A DNA stretch of 34,916 nt from Solobacterium sp. (GTDB lineage Bacteria; Bacillota_I; Bacilli_A; Erysipelotrichales; Erysipelotrichaceae), in contig JAILGV010000071.1 of assembly GCA_024696355.1 (NCBI GenBank), forward strand, positions 1 through 34,916, written 5' to 3'. How positions within the stretch are numbered: the first letter of the stretch is position 1; the number at the start of each line of letters is the position of its first letter. Positions 16,066 through 24,531 of this stretch are shown here, piece by piece. A program made the translations under genes and the position numbers. Below the pieces are notes generated by a model. That model was not told the origin of the DNA and did not search any database. It saw only the letters and a list, made by a program, of their open reading frames with translations.

Positions 16066-18960
16066 TTATTCTCCGGACAGTTTATATACTGTCAGGCCTT
16101 CGGCAGAATCCATCGCCTCCTGGTTTCCGACAATTACAACCGCTCCTTCATCAAGGGTCTGCTTCATGACGGAATACAGGTTCTTCAGGTCTTCCGGTGT
16201 CGTCGACAGAATCTGGCTGCGTGTTTTCTTCCTGTCTTCATAGCCGATGCCGAGGAAGTATCTGCCGTCTGCGGCACGGACTTTCTGGCCCGGTGTCATA
16301 AGCGGTTCCGCTTTGGCAATTGTTCCGATAATGTACGAAGTAAGGTCGGAAGTGCTTTCAGCCAGTTCCTTTATAAATTCCGCGCACTGCCTGTCGGTCT
16401 GAATCGTCCTGCCCGGTGTCGGGTCACGGTAGGAATAGCAGGAGATGCTGCCGTTGGGACTCGCGCTGAAGCCTGTACCGTATGCCCCGCCTTTGACGCG
16501 GACTTCATTCCAGAGATATCCGTAAGTCAGAATCTGTCCGGCAACGCGCAGCGAGCCGCTGTAATCCCCGCCGTACATGCGGAGATTTCCCGTCAGCGCA
16601 CTGTAGCTTACCTGGGAGGGGATCAGGATTCCCTCCTTTTTGTTTTCGAGCAGCGGATAACGCACCGCGCCTCTTTCAAAGACGCCTGTTTCCAGTCTGT
16701 CAATCAGATCAGTCATCTTTTCGAGATGCTTCTCATCCGTGAAGCTCATCGTCAGCCTCGATGAAGCAGACAGCACTTCCTGATATGTCAGGGCATCATC
16801 AATAAACTGCTCAATGCGGCTGTCATAGTTATTTTTGAAATCAGTCACCCATCTGGCAGCTTCATAACCGATCATGTATTCTCTTGCCAGACTCTCGGCG
16901 CTGAAATGCGCTCCGGCACGTACTGCGGCGGCGGAGTGTCCGGCATTGATAAGCATCTGTCTGCTTGATTCGACATGCTGCTGGACAACCGGCAGAATCG
17001 TTTCTTTTTCAAACACCGTCTCCTGCAGGATCTCAAGAATCAGTTCCACTGCCGTATCAATATTCTGTTCAAGAACGGAACAGTATGCCGACAGAACCGG
17101 AATGCATGCTTCATTTCTGCTGTCGGCGCTGTAGGCATCGGTTCCGAACACCAGTGTTCCGAGATTTGCCTTGATCAGCTCCTGAAGCTTGGGAAGCGTA
17201 TGCTTCTTTGTGCGCAGCCTTGTCAGAAGATCAGCGTAAAGAGACACTGACGGCAGTCTGTCCCTGGTAAGTCCGGCAAGGTTGAAATACAGGTTGATAT
17301 AAACGATGCCGGTTCCGGATGCCGGATATACCAGAACGGGAACACCGTGTATATTCCTTACTTCAGGTTCAAACGGTCTGGGCTCCCTGCTGACATCGCT
17401 CAGCTGCAGAACAGGCAGGGACGCCTTCTGCTCGGGAGTATCCTCCTCCGCCTGCCAGATATCAAGTTTTCTGTTGAGTTCTATGTAATCACTGACGCTG
17501 TCCTTCCAGGATTCCCTGGCCGCTTTCAGTTTCGCAGCCTCTTTTTCCCTGCGCTTTGCCGCAAGCTCACGGGAAGGCTTCATTGTCAGCACATTCATGT
17601 ATTCTTCGTCAAGAAGTCCTTCTTTCAGAAGATTCTCAAAGTATCCTTCGTCTGCCTTCTGCCTCAGCCTGCTGAATTCTTCGCCGCAGCTGAGATACAG
17701 TGCCGGATCTCCATCATAAAGCCATGACCGGTATGCAATCATCGCCATCATGACGCCTGCCGGTTCTTTCTGTTCCCTGTAATGGAATTCCATCTGATTC
17801 AGAGAAGCTTTCAGTTCATCGTGATTCAGTCCGTTTTCCACCAGATTCCTCACAGTATCCCTGATCGTCTTCAGAATTTCGTCCTTCTTTTCCGGCTCGG
17901 TATTTCTGACAATACACAGCAGATACGGCTGCTGGATCTCATCCATGACAGCCAGCTCCACATCCTGTCCGAGTCCCTTCTCAAGAATTGCCTTCTTCAG
18001 CGGCGATTCATTGGTTCCCGTAAGCACGCCGGAAAGCGCCTGCCACGCCATGATTGTCCCGGGATCCTTCCATGTACATTCAATCCTGGCCATGACAACA
18101 TATGCCTTGTCCTTCAGATCCTCATCTTCACCGATCTCATAGAACGCTTCCCGCTCCTGTGCCGCAGCCGGTTCCTGCATGGGTATCACGAAATTCATCT
18201 CTTCCTTTTCATAGGCGGAGAAGTATTCGTCATTGATCTTTTTCAGCACGGCATCGATATCCATATCCCCGTCCAGGAATACTCTGGAGTTGCTGGGATG
18301 GTAATAAGTGCTGTGTGCTTTCCTGAACATCTCATACGTCAGGTCCGTGATCTTGTCCGGATCACCGCCCGACACATACTTATAGCAGTTGTCCGGGAAC
18401 AGAATCCGGTTAACCTCATTCAGGATGCATTCATCCACAGAGCCGAAGGCGCCCTTCATCTCGTTGAAAACGACACCCTTGTACACAGGGTCATCTTTTT
18501 CATCTCTGATCTCATAATGCCATCCCTCCTGATAGAAGATATTGGGATTTGTATAGATCAGCGGATGCAGCACGGCATCAAGATATACATCCATCAGGTT
18601 CATGAAGTCCTTGTCGTTCCTGCTGGACACCGGATAGATTGTTTTGTCCGGGAATGTCATTGCATTCAGAAATGTCTGCAGTGATGATTTCAGAAGGTCC
18701 ACAAACGGTTCCCTTACCGGATATTTCCGTGATCCGTTCAGCACCGAATGCTCACAGATATGAAATACGCCGGTATCATCTTCCGGAGTTGTCTTGAAGC
18801 CGATGCAGAATGTCTTGTTCTCTTCATCGCGCTTCAGCCAGACAAGCTCTGCGCCTGTCTGTTCATGGACCATTTCATACATGATCCCCTTTACATCAGT
18901 AAGCGTGCGGATATTCGTTACACGGAATCCGTGTACTGTCTGATTTACTGTAAGCTCCAT
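16066..18960 (-). CDS. M16C zinc metallopeptidase, PreP-like (insulinase family)
   Basis: A 964-residue member of the M16C branch (presequence protease, falcilysin), enzymes that enclose and degrade unstructured peptides in a chamber formed by two homologous halves. The inverted zinc motif is HICEH at 67-71, and the distal Glu ligand is E167 in NEMKGAFG; the 96-residue separation matches PreP rather than classical insulinase. FVDLLKSSLQTFLNAMTFPDKT and the C-terminal KGGAYG block are also typical. No signal peptide, so cytoplasmic peptide turnover is likely. The start at ATG 18960 has TGAGGTG 7 nt upstream; a GTG three codons earlier falls within that ribosome binding site and was rejected. 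The site overlaps the stop of the upstream PNPOx-fold gene, implying coupling. Confidence 0.92.
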   Translation of the reverse strand: MELTVNQTVHGFRVTNIRTLTDVKGIMYEMVHEQTGAELVWLKRDEENKTFCIGFKTTPEDDTGVFHICEHSVLNGSRKYPVREPFVDLLKSSLQTFLNAMTFPDKTIYPVSSRNDKDFMNLMDVYLDAVLHPLIYTNPNIFYQEGWHYEIRDEKDDPVYKGVVFNEMKGAFGSVDECILNEVNRILFPDNCYKYVSGGDPDKITDLTYEMFRKAHSTYYHPSNSRVFLDGDMDIDAVLKKINDEYFSAYEKEEMNFVIPMQEPAAAQEREAFYEIGEDEDLKDKAYVVMARIECTWKDPGTIMAWQALSGVLTGTNESPLKKAILEKGLGQDVELAVMDEIQQPYLLCIVRNTEPEKKDEILKTIRDTVRNLVENGLNHDELKASLNQMEFHYREQKEPAGVMMAMIAYRSWLYDGDPALYLSCGEEFSRLRQKADEGYFENLLKEGLLDEEYMNVLTMKPSRELAAKRREKEAAKLKAARESWKDSVSDYIELNRKLDIWQAEEDTPEQKASLPVLQLSDVSREPRPFEPEVRNIHGVPVLVYPASGTGIVYINLYFNLAGLTRDRLPSVSLYADLLTRLRTKKHTLPKLQELIKANLGTLVFGTDAYSADSRNEACIPVLSAYCSVLEQNIDTAVELILEILQETVFEKETILPVVQQHVESSRQMLINAGHSAAAVRAGAHFSAESLAREYMIGYEAARWVTDFKNNYDSRIEQFIDDALTYQEVLSASSRLTMSFTDEKHLEKMTDLIDRLETGVFERGAVRYPLLENKKEGILIPSQVSYSALTGNLRMYGGDYSGSLRVAGQILTYGYLWNEVRVKGGAYGTGFSASPNGSISCYSYRDPTPGRTIQTDRQCAEFIKELAESTSDLTSYIIGTIAKAEPLMTPGQKVRAADGRYFLGIGYEDRKKTRSQILSTTPEDLKNLYSVMKQTLDEGAVVIVGNQEAMDSAEGLTVYKLSGE

Positions 18961-18970
18961 CCGCGGCACC

Positions 18971-19378
18971 TCAGAATTTCAGAAGCTCCGGCTCCTTTAC
19001 AAAGGACGCAATCACTGCCTCTCCGCCGGCAATATAGTACACTGCCGTGTTTCCGTCACCGGGCTGATAGAGTCCCTTCAGAGAAGGATACGCATTCAGC
19101 ATGGAAATCTGTGCTTCAATTCTTTCATCAAGAACAAGAGTTCCCGAAACACGGATCCATGAAGAACCGTCTTTTGCCATTGCGCAGATTTCCACATTGG
19201 GGTTTAATGCGATCTGGCGTGCAACATTCTTTTTCAGTCCTGTCTGAATGTACAGTCTGTCTTCAAACAGATGTATTGTGCCGAACGGGCGCACCCTTGC
19301 CTGGTTCCCGTCAACAGTTGCCAGATAATAAGTGCCGGCTTCTTTCAGATAATCGTATACTCTTGCAATATCACTCAT
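18971..19378 (-). CDS. Pyridoxamine 5'-phosphate oxidase-fold flavoprotein
   Basis: A 135-residue single-domain protein with the split beta-barrel FMN-binding pattern: TYYLATVDGNQARVRPFG near 17-34, LYIQTGLKKNVARQIALNPN in the middle (the QTGLKKNVARQI segment is the usual phosphate-contact region) and EICAM. It lacks the extra C-terminal region of true PdxH, so it is more likely a general flavin reductase or F420/FMN-binding relative than the vitamin B6 enzyme. AGGAG lies about 10 nt before the ATG. It stands 10 nt upstream of the M16 protease gene on the same strand. Confidence 0.85.
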   Translation of the reverse strand: MSDIARVYDYLKEAGTYYLATVDGNQARVRPFGTIHLFEDRLYIQTGLKKNVARQIALNPNVEICAMAKDGSSWIRVSGTLVLDERIEAQISMLNAYPSLKGLYQPGDGNTAVYYIAGGEAVIASFVKEPELLKF

Positions 19379-19430
19379 GATAATCAGTCTCCTTGTTATC
19401 TATAAGTGTATCACAGTCATGTGCCTGCTC

Positions 19431-19691
19431 TCAGTTCTTCGCACCGGTAAAAAACACCCTTGCGTATTTCGGCTCCGCCGCATCTCTCAGCCGTATGCTG
19501 AGTCTGACATTGTCCTGCCCGATCTCCGCAATCTCAACCGCTTCGGCATCAAGATTCATAGACTTCAGATAGCTGACAATCAGCTGCGGGTCTTCAAGCG
19601 CGGTCTGCCGGAAAGTATCCGGAGATATTTCCCCGAGATTCTTCATTTTCTGATAAATCAGATCATGCAGCCTGTTTTTTTCGTTTTCCAT
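19431..19691 (-). CDS. Small conserved-looking protein of unknown function, 86 residues
   Basis: I do not recognise this protein. It begins with a charged amphipathic helix (ENEKNRLHDLIYQKMKNLG), continues with a helical DTFRQTALEDPQLIVSYLKS segment and ends in a probable beta pair (EAVEIAEIGQDNVRLSIRLR, then YARVFFTG). No Cys pair, membrane segment or catalytic motif is visible. GGAGG precedes the ATG by about 9 nt, so it is very likely translated. No terminator separates it from the PNPOx-fold gene 52 nt downstream, so the three minus-strand genes to 16066 may form one transcript. Confidence 0.65.
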   Translation of the reverse strand: MENEKNRLHDLIYQKMKNLGEISPDTFRQTALEDPQLIVSYLKSMNLDAEAVEIAEIGQDNVRLSIRLRDAAEPKYARVFFTGAKN

Positions 19692-19802
19692 AATTACTGC
19701 CTCCTGTATATCTGTTAGCCGAAAAATCAGCCGGCCCCTTTTTAAATTTCAAAAAGTCCTGTATTCTTTGATCATCAGAGACACTGTACCGGGAGGATCA
19801 TT

Positions 19803-21263
19803 ATGGCAAAGAAAAATATAACGCTCCTTCATTCCAATGACCTGCACGGGGACTTTCTTCCAAAAGAAACCGACAACGTGGAAACCGGCGGTCTTGCACG
19901 GCTGGCAGGTTATGTTTCGAAAGTCAGACTGACTGAAAAAAACGTCATTTATGCAATGGCGGGAGACATGTTCAGAGGTTCCATTATTGACAGTGAATAC
20001 ATGGGCCTTTCAACGATCGATCTGGTCAATCTGCTTTCGCCTGATATTGCGACTGTCGGCAATCATGAAGTGGACTACGGGCTGGCGCATCTGCTCTTTC
20101 TCGAAAAATGCGCACAGTTCCCCATCATAAATGCCAATCTTTTCATTACCTTCAATAACACAAGGCTGTTCACCCCTTATATGAATCTGACCGTTGACGG
20201 CATACGGATCCTGTTTATCGGCATCCTCACGGACGAAGTCATTGCCTCAACAAAATCAGAAAAAGTCATCGGTGCTTTTGTGGATGTGGAGGAAGCTGCC
20301 CGTGAAGTGGGAATCATCTGCGACAATTACAGAACAAAAGACACGGACATCACTGTCCTTCTGACACACATCGGCATTGAAGAAGACAGAAAGCTCGCGT
20401 CGCTGCTGAGTCCGGATTACGGAGTTGATATCATTATCGGCGGACACTCCCATACATTTATGGAACGTCCGGAAGTGATAAACGGCATCCCCATCGTTCA
20501 GGCAGGCTGCGGATCCTCTGTCATCGGAAGACTTGACATTGAATATGATACATGGAAGAAAAAAATCACTGACCTGAGCTGGATCTGTGTCGATATCAAT
20601 GAGTTTACCGCTCCGAATGATGAAGTTATGATCGAACTGCTGGACAGATACAGAAATGAAACCGACGCCAAATACAAGCGTGTTGTCACCAGATTTGCCA
20701 GGAAACTGACACACCCGGAAAGAAATCAGGAAACCGAACTGGGCAACCTCTACGCTGACCTGATGCAGGACGAAAGCAGTTTTGACCTGATGTTCTTCGC
20801 TTCCGGTTCCATCCGCAAAAAGGAACTCGGTCCGATCGTTGAATACCAGCAGATGCTTGAAAACACGCCTTTTGATGATCAGATCTGGATGCTGAAAGTG
20901 ACCGGCGCACAGCTGCGCAGAATTATGCTGCATCTGTTCAGAGACGACGCATGGACCGGGCATACCGAATTCTATCAGGTATCAAAGGCGCTGCACTGCG
21001 TATACAGGAAGAGCACGCACGAACTCGAAGAGCTTACAATGTACGGAAAAGAAGTGAAAGACACCGATTCTTATCTGATTGCCGTTCAGGATTATCATTA
21101 CCTCAGCTTCAATGACTTCTTCGGCATTCCGCTTGAGGAAGTGTCGGAAAACATGAAGCCGCGCGTGATTGCGACAAAGATCAATAATATTATTGAAGAG
21201 TACTTTACTGTCCATCAGGGGCTGGATGCCCATGTGGAGGGAAGACTGACTGTCCTGGAATAA
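19803..21263 (+). CDS. 5'-nucleotidase-family metallophosphoesterase, cytoplasmic
   Basis: Dimetal phosphoesterase of the UshA/5'-nucleotidase superfamily, 486 residues. Metal-binding motifs are SNDLHGD (11-17), AGDMFRGS (53-60), GNHEVDYG (86-93), a THIG His at 189, and GGHSHTF (213-219). The C-terminal substrate domain is present, with ELGNLYADLMQ, FFASGSIRKKELGP and TGAQLRRIM. Unlike most relatives it has no signal peptide or wall anchor: it starts MAKKNITLLHSNDLHG, so it should act inside the cell, perhaps on nucleotides or sugar-nucleotide by-products. GGGAGG lies 7-8 nt before the ATG. The FAD dehydrogenase gene begins 4 nt after the stop. Confidence 0.9.
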   Translation: MAKKNITLLHSNDLHGDFLPKETDNVETGGLARLAGYVSKVRLTEKNVIYAMAGDMFRGSIIDSEYMGLSTIDLVNLLSPDIATVGNHEVDYGLAHLLFLEKCAQFPIINANLFITFNNTRLFTPYMNLTVDGIRILFIGILTDEVIASTKSEKVIGAFVDVEEAAREVGIICDNYRTKDTDITVLLTHIGIEEDRKLASLLSPDYGVDIIIGGHSHTFMERPEVINGIPIVQAGCGSSVIGRLDIEYDTWKKKITDLSWICVDINEFTAPNDEVMIELLDRYRNETDAKYKRVVTRFARKLTHPERNQETELGNLYADLMQDESSFDLMFFASGSIRKKELGPIVEYQQMLENTPFDDQIWMLKVTGAQLRRIMLHLFRDDAWTGHTEFYQVSKALHCVYRKSTHELEELTMYGKEVKDTDSYLIAVQDYHYLSFNDFFGIPLEEVSENMKPRVIATKINNIIEEYFTVHQGLDAHVEGRLTVLE

Positions 21264-21267
21264 AACT

Positions 21268-22845
21268 ATGTTAAGAACTGAAATCAGCATTGCCGTCGGT
21301 TCGGATGCATCACCGGTCGATAAGGCATTAAAACAATACAGAATCAATCCGCAGGATGTGCTTTCCCGGAAGATTGTTCACCGGTCCCTTGATGCGCGGG
21401 CCGGCAGACCAGCTGTTTATGTATACCAGATTGATCTGGAGGTAAAGCACGAGGAATCCTATGCCCAAAAGCTGAAGAACAGGGTCCGCGTCGTACAGCC
21501 CTATCGCTATCAGGCTCCCGTTCAGGGAGATGAACTTCTGAAGCACAGGCCCGTGATCGCAGGCTTCGGTCCGGCGGGCATGGCAGCCGCCCTGTATCTT
21601 GCCCTGAAAGGATACCGTCCCATCGTTCTCGAACGCGGTCCGGCAATTGACGAAAGAAAAAAAGCAGTCAGTGACTACTGGAAGACCGGCGTGCTTGATC
21701 CGGAAAAAAACGTTCAGTTCGGAGAAGGCGGAGCCGGAGCTTTCTCGGACGGCAAGCTCACTACCCGCATCAAGGATCCCAGGGTGTCTGTCATTCTTGA
21801 GCAGCTGATCAGAGCCGGAGCCGATCCGTCCGTGGCATGGATGAATCATCCGCATATCGGTACCGAAAGACTGTGTGATATTGACATCAGAATCCGGAAA
21901 ACGATCGAATCCTGCGGCGGGGAAGTCCGCTTCAACACCTGTCTGAAGGACATCCGCATTTCCGGCGGAAAAATCTGTGAAGCTGTAACGGAAACCGAAA
22001 ACATTCCCTGTTCCGTCCTCATACTGGCAGTCGGCCACAGTGCACGTGATACATTCCGGATGCTGGACAAAAACGGTATCTTTATGGAACCCAAAGCATT
22101 TGCGGTGGGTGTCCGTGTGGAACATCTGCAGGAGTTCATCAATGCAAGGCAATACAGGAATATTCAGGATTATTCCTGTCTGCCGGCGGCAGAATACCAT
22201 CTCAGCCATACTTCCTCACTCGGAAGAGGCGTGTACAGCTTCTGCATGTGTCCGGGCGGTTATGTTGTAGCAAGCGCCAGCGAAAAAGAAACGGTTGTCA
22301 CCAACGGAATGTCCTACGCCGCCCGTGACGGAATCAATGCCAACAGCGCAATTCTTGTGCAGACCGGAAAAGGCGACTTCGGCAATGACCTGTTTGCCGG
22401 CGTCCGCTATCAGGAAAAGCTCGAACGCCTCGCATATCAGATGGGAAGCGGAAAAGCTCCCGCCCAGCTGATCAGCGATTATCTGTACGGCACCGGCAAT
22501 ACACTGTCGCAGGTGAAGCCTACATATTCGCACGGAGTGCAGCTCTGCGATCTTCACGGACTGTTCAGCAGTGCAGTCAATCAGTCCCTTGAAGAGATGT
22601 TCCGGCACACCGAGGATATCTTCCCCGGCTTTACCGGCGGCGGCGCACTGATGACGGGTGTCGAAACCCGTTCCAGTTCCCCGGTCCGCATTTCCAGAAA
22701 TTTTGACACCTGGCAGACAGAAGTCAGAGGCATTTATCCTGTCGGAGAAGGTGCCGGCTATGCCGGAGGAATTATGTCGAGTGCCGTCGACGGCATGAAA
22801 GCGGCAGAAAAGATTATCGGGCAGTATCAGCCTGATTATGAATAA
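21268..22845 (+). CDS. FAD-dependent dehydrogenase of the COG2509 type
   Basis: A 525-residue flavoprotein. The first 90 residues form a small ferredoxin-like domain (MLRTEISIAVGSDASPVDKA onward) typical of this family. The FAD-binding Rossmann motif GFGPAGMAAA is at 99-108, followed by VLERG, the family signature FGEGGAGAFSDGKLTTR near 150-166, and a C-terminal FAD motif GIYPVGEGAGYAGGI. The family is widespread in Firmicutes but its substrate is not established to my knowledge. The gap to the upstream nucleotidase is 4 nt and the ribosome binding site is weak (GGA), suggesting coupled translation. The 71-residue CxxC protein gene follows after 12 nt. Confidence 0.9.
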   Translation: MLRTEISIAVGSDASPVDKALKQYRINPQDVLSRKIVHRSLDARAGRPAVYVYQIDLEVKHEESYAQKLKNRVRVVQPYRYQAPVQGDELLKHRPVIAGFGPAGMAAALYLALKGYRPIVLERGPAIDERKKAVSDYWKTGVLDPEKNVQFGEGGAGAFSDGKLTTRIKDPRVSVILEQLIRAGADPSVAWMNHPHIGTERLCDIDIRIRKTIESCGGEVRFNTCLKDIRISGGKICEAVTETENIPCSVLILAVGHSARDTFRMLDKNGIFMEPKAFAVGVRVEHLQEFINARQYRNIQDYSCLPAAEYHLSHTSSLGRGVYSFCMCPGGYVVASASEKETVVTNGMSYAARDGINANSAILVQTGKGDFGNDLFAGVRYQEKLERLAYQMGSGKAPAQLISDYLYGTGNTLSQVKPTYSHGVQLCDLHGLFSSAVNQSLEEMFRHTEDIFPGFTGGGALMTGVETRSSSPVRISRNFDTWQTEVRGIYPVGEGAGYAGGIMSSAVDGMKAAEKIIGQYQPDYE

Positions 22846-22857
22846 AGGAGAATTCAT

Positions 22858-23073
22858 ATGCTGTTTCGGAAGAAGAAAACGGAAAAGAAGACCTACGACA
22901 GGGAAAATCTGAAGCCGGTGCTGCGGTGCAGCATCTGCACGGGTGAACAGACAGCAGGTTTCAAAAACATCCATACCGGCAGATTTCAGGAGGTTTCCCT
23001 GATCAGGGACAACGACGATCTTGACGCCTTCATGAAGCTTTACGGAATCGACCATATTGACAGAGAGTACTGA
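22858..23073 (+). CDS. Small CxxC protein of unknown function, 71 residues
   Basis: A short protein with a very basic start (LFRKKKTEKKTYDRENLKP), then VLRCSICTGEQTAGFKN with Cys 24 and Cys 27, and an acidic C-terminal half (IRDNDDLDAFMKLYG). One CxxC pair could bind metal as a dimer or be redox active. I recall similar small proteins in Firmicutes, sometimes misnamed as dehydrogenases, but know no function. AAAGGAG lies 8 nt before the ATG. It directly follows the FAD dehydrogenase in the same operon and its stop codon is built into the terminator stem. Confidence 0.75.
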   Translation: MLFRKKKTEKKTYDRENLKPVLRCSICTGEQTAGFKNIHTGRFQEVSLIRDNDDLDAFMKLYGIDHIDREY

Positions 23074-23091
23074 CAGCCTCTGTCATTTTTT
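23071..23091 (+). terminator. Intrinsic terminator overlapping the stop codon
   Basis: TGACAG/CTGTCA, 6-bp stem with a 3-nt loop, followed by six T. The first three stem bases are the stop codon of the 71-residue protein gene. It ends the nucleotidase-FAD dehydrogenase-CxxC operon. Confidence 0.8.
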
Positions 23092-23202
23092 ATACATGTT
23101 TTACTTAAATGACTATATAATTGATGTTAGTTACCAACGGCATAAAAATCATCATTTACTGGCCGTCTTCCTTCAGGAGATAAAAAAAGGAGAAGCAAAT
23201 CT

Positions 23203-24480
23203 ATGTTTAAAGATCTGACCAAACAGGAACGCGCATGGGTTCTTTATGATGTCGGCAATTCGGCATTTACCATGCTTGCCTGCTCCCTCATACCGATCTG
23301 GTTCAAGGATCTTGCCATCGGCACAGCTCCCGGACAGATCACCGGTGACCAGGCTACCGCCTACTATTCCATAGCCATTTCCGTTGTTACCGTTATTGTT
23401 GCGGTACTCGGCCCTGTATGCGGTGCCTTCGCCGATCACAAGGACACCAAGAAGATCTTCTTCCAGACAGCAGTCACACTCGGCGTCATCGGATGCATTA
23501 TCAACGGTTTTGCATCAAGCTGGGTTCTGTTCATTGTTATCTATGTTCTTTCCAAGATCGCATATTCCGTATCACTGACGTTCTATGACTCAATGCTGAA
23601 TGACGTTACCACGGATGAACGCATGGACCGCGTTTCCTCCTACGGATATGCATGGGGTTATATCGGTTCCTGTCTGCCGTTCATTCTTGCCATGATTGCA
23701 TATATTCTGGGCGGCGGCTTAAGTGAAAACCTGATGCTGTTCTCCCCGAAGACGGCACGCATCATCGGATTCGGCATCACCGGTGTCTGGTGGTACATCG
23801 TCACCATGCCGCTTCTGAGAGATTACAAGCAGATCAATTATGTTGAAACCGAGAAGCATGCGGTCTACAAAGTCTTTGCCCAGATCGGAAACACGCTGAA
23901 GAAGATTGCAACAAAAGACAAGAAGGTCCTCTTCTTCCTGATTGCCTTCTTCCTGTATATCGATGGTGTCGGAACAATTATCGACAACTGCATCAACATC
24001 GGCACCGACCTCGGCCTGCCTACAGTCGGCCAGGTTGTATTCCTGCTGGCAACACAGGTGGTCGCTTTCGGCGGTTCCCTGGTATTTGCAAGATTATCGA
24101 AGAAATATGATACTGTTCCGCTGATCCTGGTATGCATCGTCGGCTACTTCGCAGTCTGCCTGTATGCCCTGACTCTGCATACTCTGCTTGACTTCGGCAT
24201 TCTTGCCTTCGGTGTAGGATGCTTCCAGGGTTCCATCCAGTCCCTTTCCAGAAGCTATTTCTCCAAGATTATTCCTGCGGAGAACTCCGGTGAATACTTC
24301 GGTATTTATGATATTTTCTCAAAGGGTGCCTCCTTCCTCGGCTCGGCAGTTATCGCCTGGGTCAAGCTGGCAGGCGGAACCATCAATATCGCTGTTGCCT
24401 CCCTGGCAGTCTTCTTTGCCCTCGGCTTTATCTTCCTGAAGATCTCCGACAAACAGCCGCTCAGTGATGCAGCCAAATAA
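23203..24480 (+). CDS. MFS transporter, UMF1/Atg22-like
   Basis: A 425-residue major facilitator superfamily protein with about 12 hydrophobic segments. The N-terminus ERAWVLYDVGNSAFTMLACS is characteristic of the UMF1 family related to yeast vacuolar amino-acid effluxer Atg22. The loop GAFADHKDTKKIFF between helices 2 and 3 is the MFS D-x-x-x-R/K-K type motif, and the QGSIQSLSRSYFSKIIP motif follows helix 10, also typical of the family. Substrate unknown; amino-acid or small-metabolite efflux is inferred from Atg22. AAAGGAG lies about 9 nt before the ATG. It has its own transcription unit, bounded by the terminators at 23071 and 24503. The 129-nt leader contains TATAAT and TTGATG elements but no convincing paired promoter. 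Confidence 0.88.
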   Translation: MFKDLTKQERAWVLYDVGNSAFTMLACSLIPIWFKDLAIGTAPGQITGDQATAYYSIAISVVTVIVAVLGPVCGAFADHKDTKKIFFQTAVTLGVIGCIINGFASSWVLFIVIYVLSKIAYSVSLTFYDSMLNDVTTDERMDRVSSYGYAWGYIGSCLPFILAMIAYILGGGLSENLMLFSPKTARIIGFGITGVWWYIVTMPLLRDYKQINYVETEKHAVYKVFAQIGNTLKKIATKDKKVLFFLIAFFLYIDGVGTIIDNCINIGTDLGLPTVGQVVFLLATQVVAFGGSLVFARLSKKYDTVPLILVCIVGYFAVCLYALTLHTLLDFGILAFGVGCFQGSIQSLSRSYFSKIIPAENSGEYFGIYDIFSKGASFLGSAVIAWVKLAGGTINIAVASLAVFFALGFIFLKISDKQPLSDAAK

Positions 24481-24502
24481 GCATATTTCAGTCTGAATCT
24501 TA

Positions 24503-24528
24503 AAAACCGGAGGCACGCCTCCGGTTTT
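24503..24528. terminator. Bidirectional terminator between converging genes
   Basis: An 11-bp perfect stem AAAACCGGAGG/CCTCCGGTTTT with a 4-nt loop; the plus-strand tail continues CTTTTAC and the minus-strand tail TTAAG. It ends the MFS transporter from the left and the radical SAM gene from the right. Confidence 0.85.
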
Positions 24529-24531
24529 CTT

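Noticed and set aside
18961-18969. GTG start for the M16 protease at 18969.
   Set aside because: The GTG is part of the TGAGGTG ribosome binding site serving the ATG at 18960.
19692-19802. Divergent promoters between the 86-residue gene and the nucleotidase gene (TTGAAA, TATTCT, TGATTT elements).
   Set aside because: Individual hexamers match poorly; a promoter must be present for both genes but I cannot place it from sequence.
23092-23202. Possible riboswitch or attenuator ahead of the MFS gene (ACGGC/GCCGT pairing, TATAAT and TTGATG elements).
   Set aside because: The pairing is only 5 bp around a long loop, there is no downstream terminator hairpin, and no known riboswitch core is visible.
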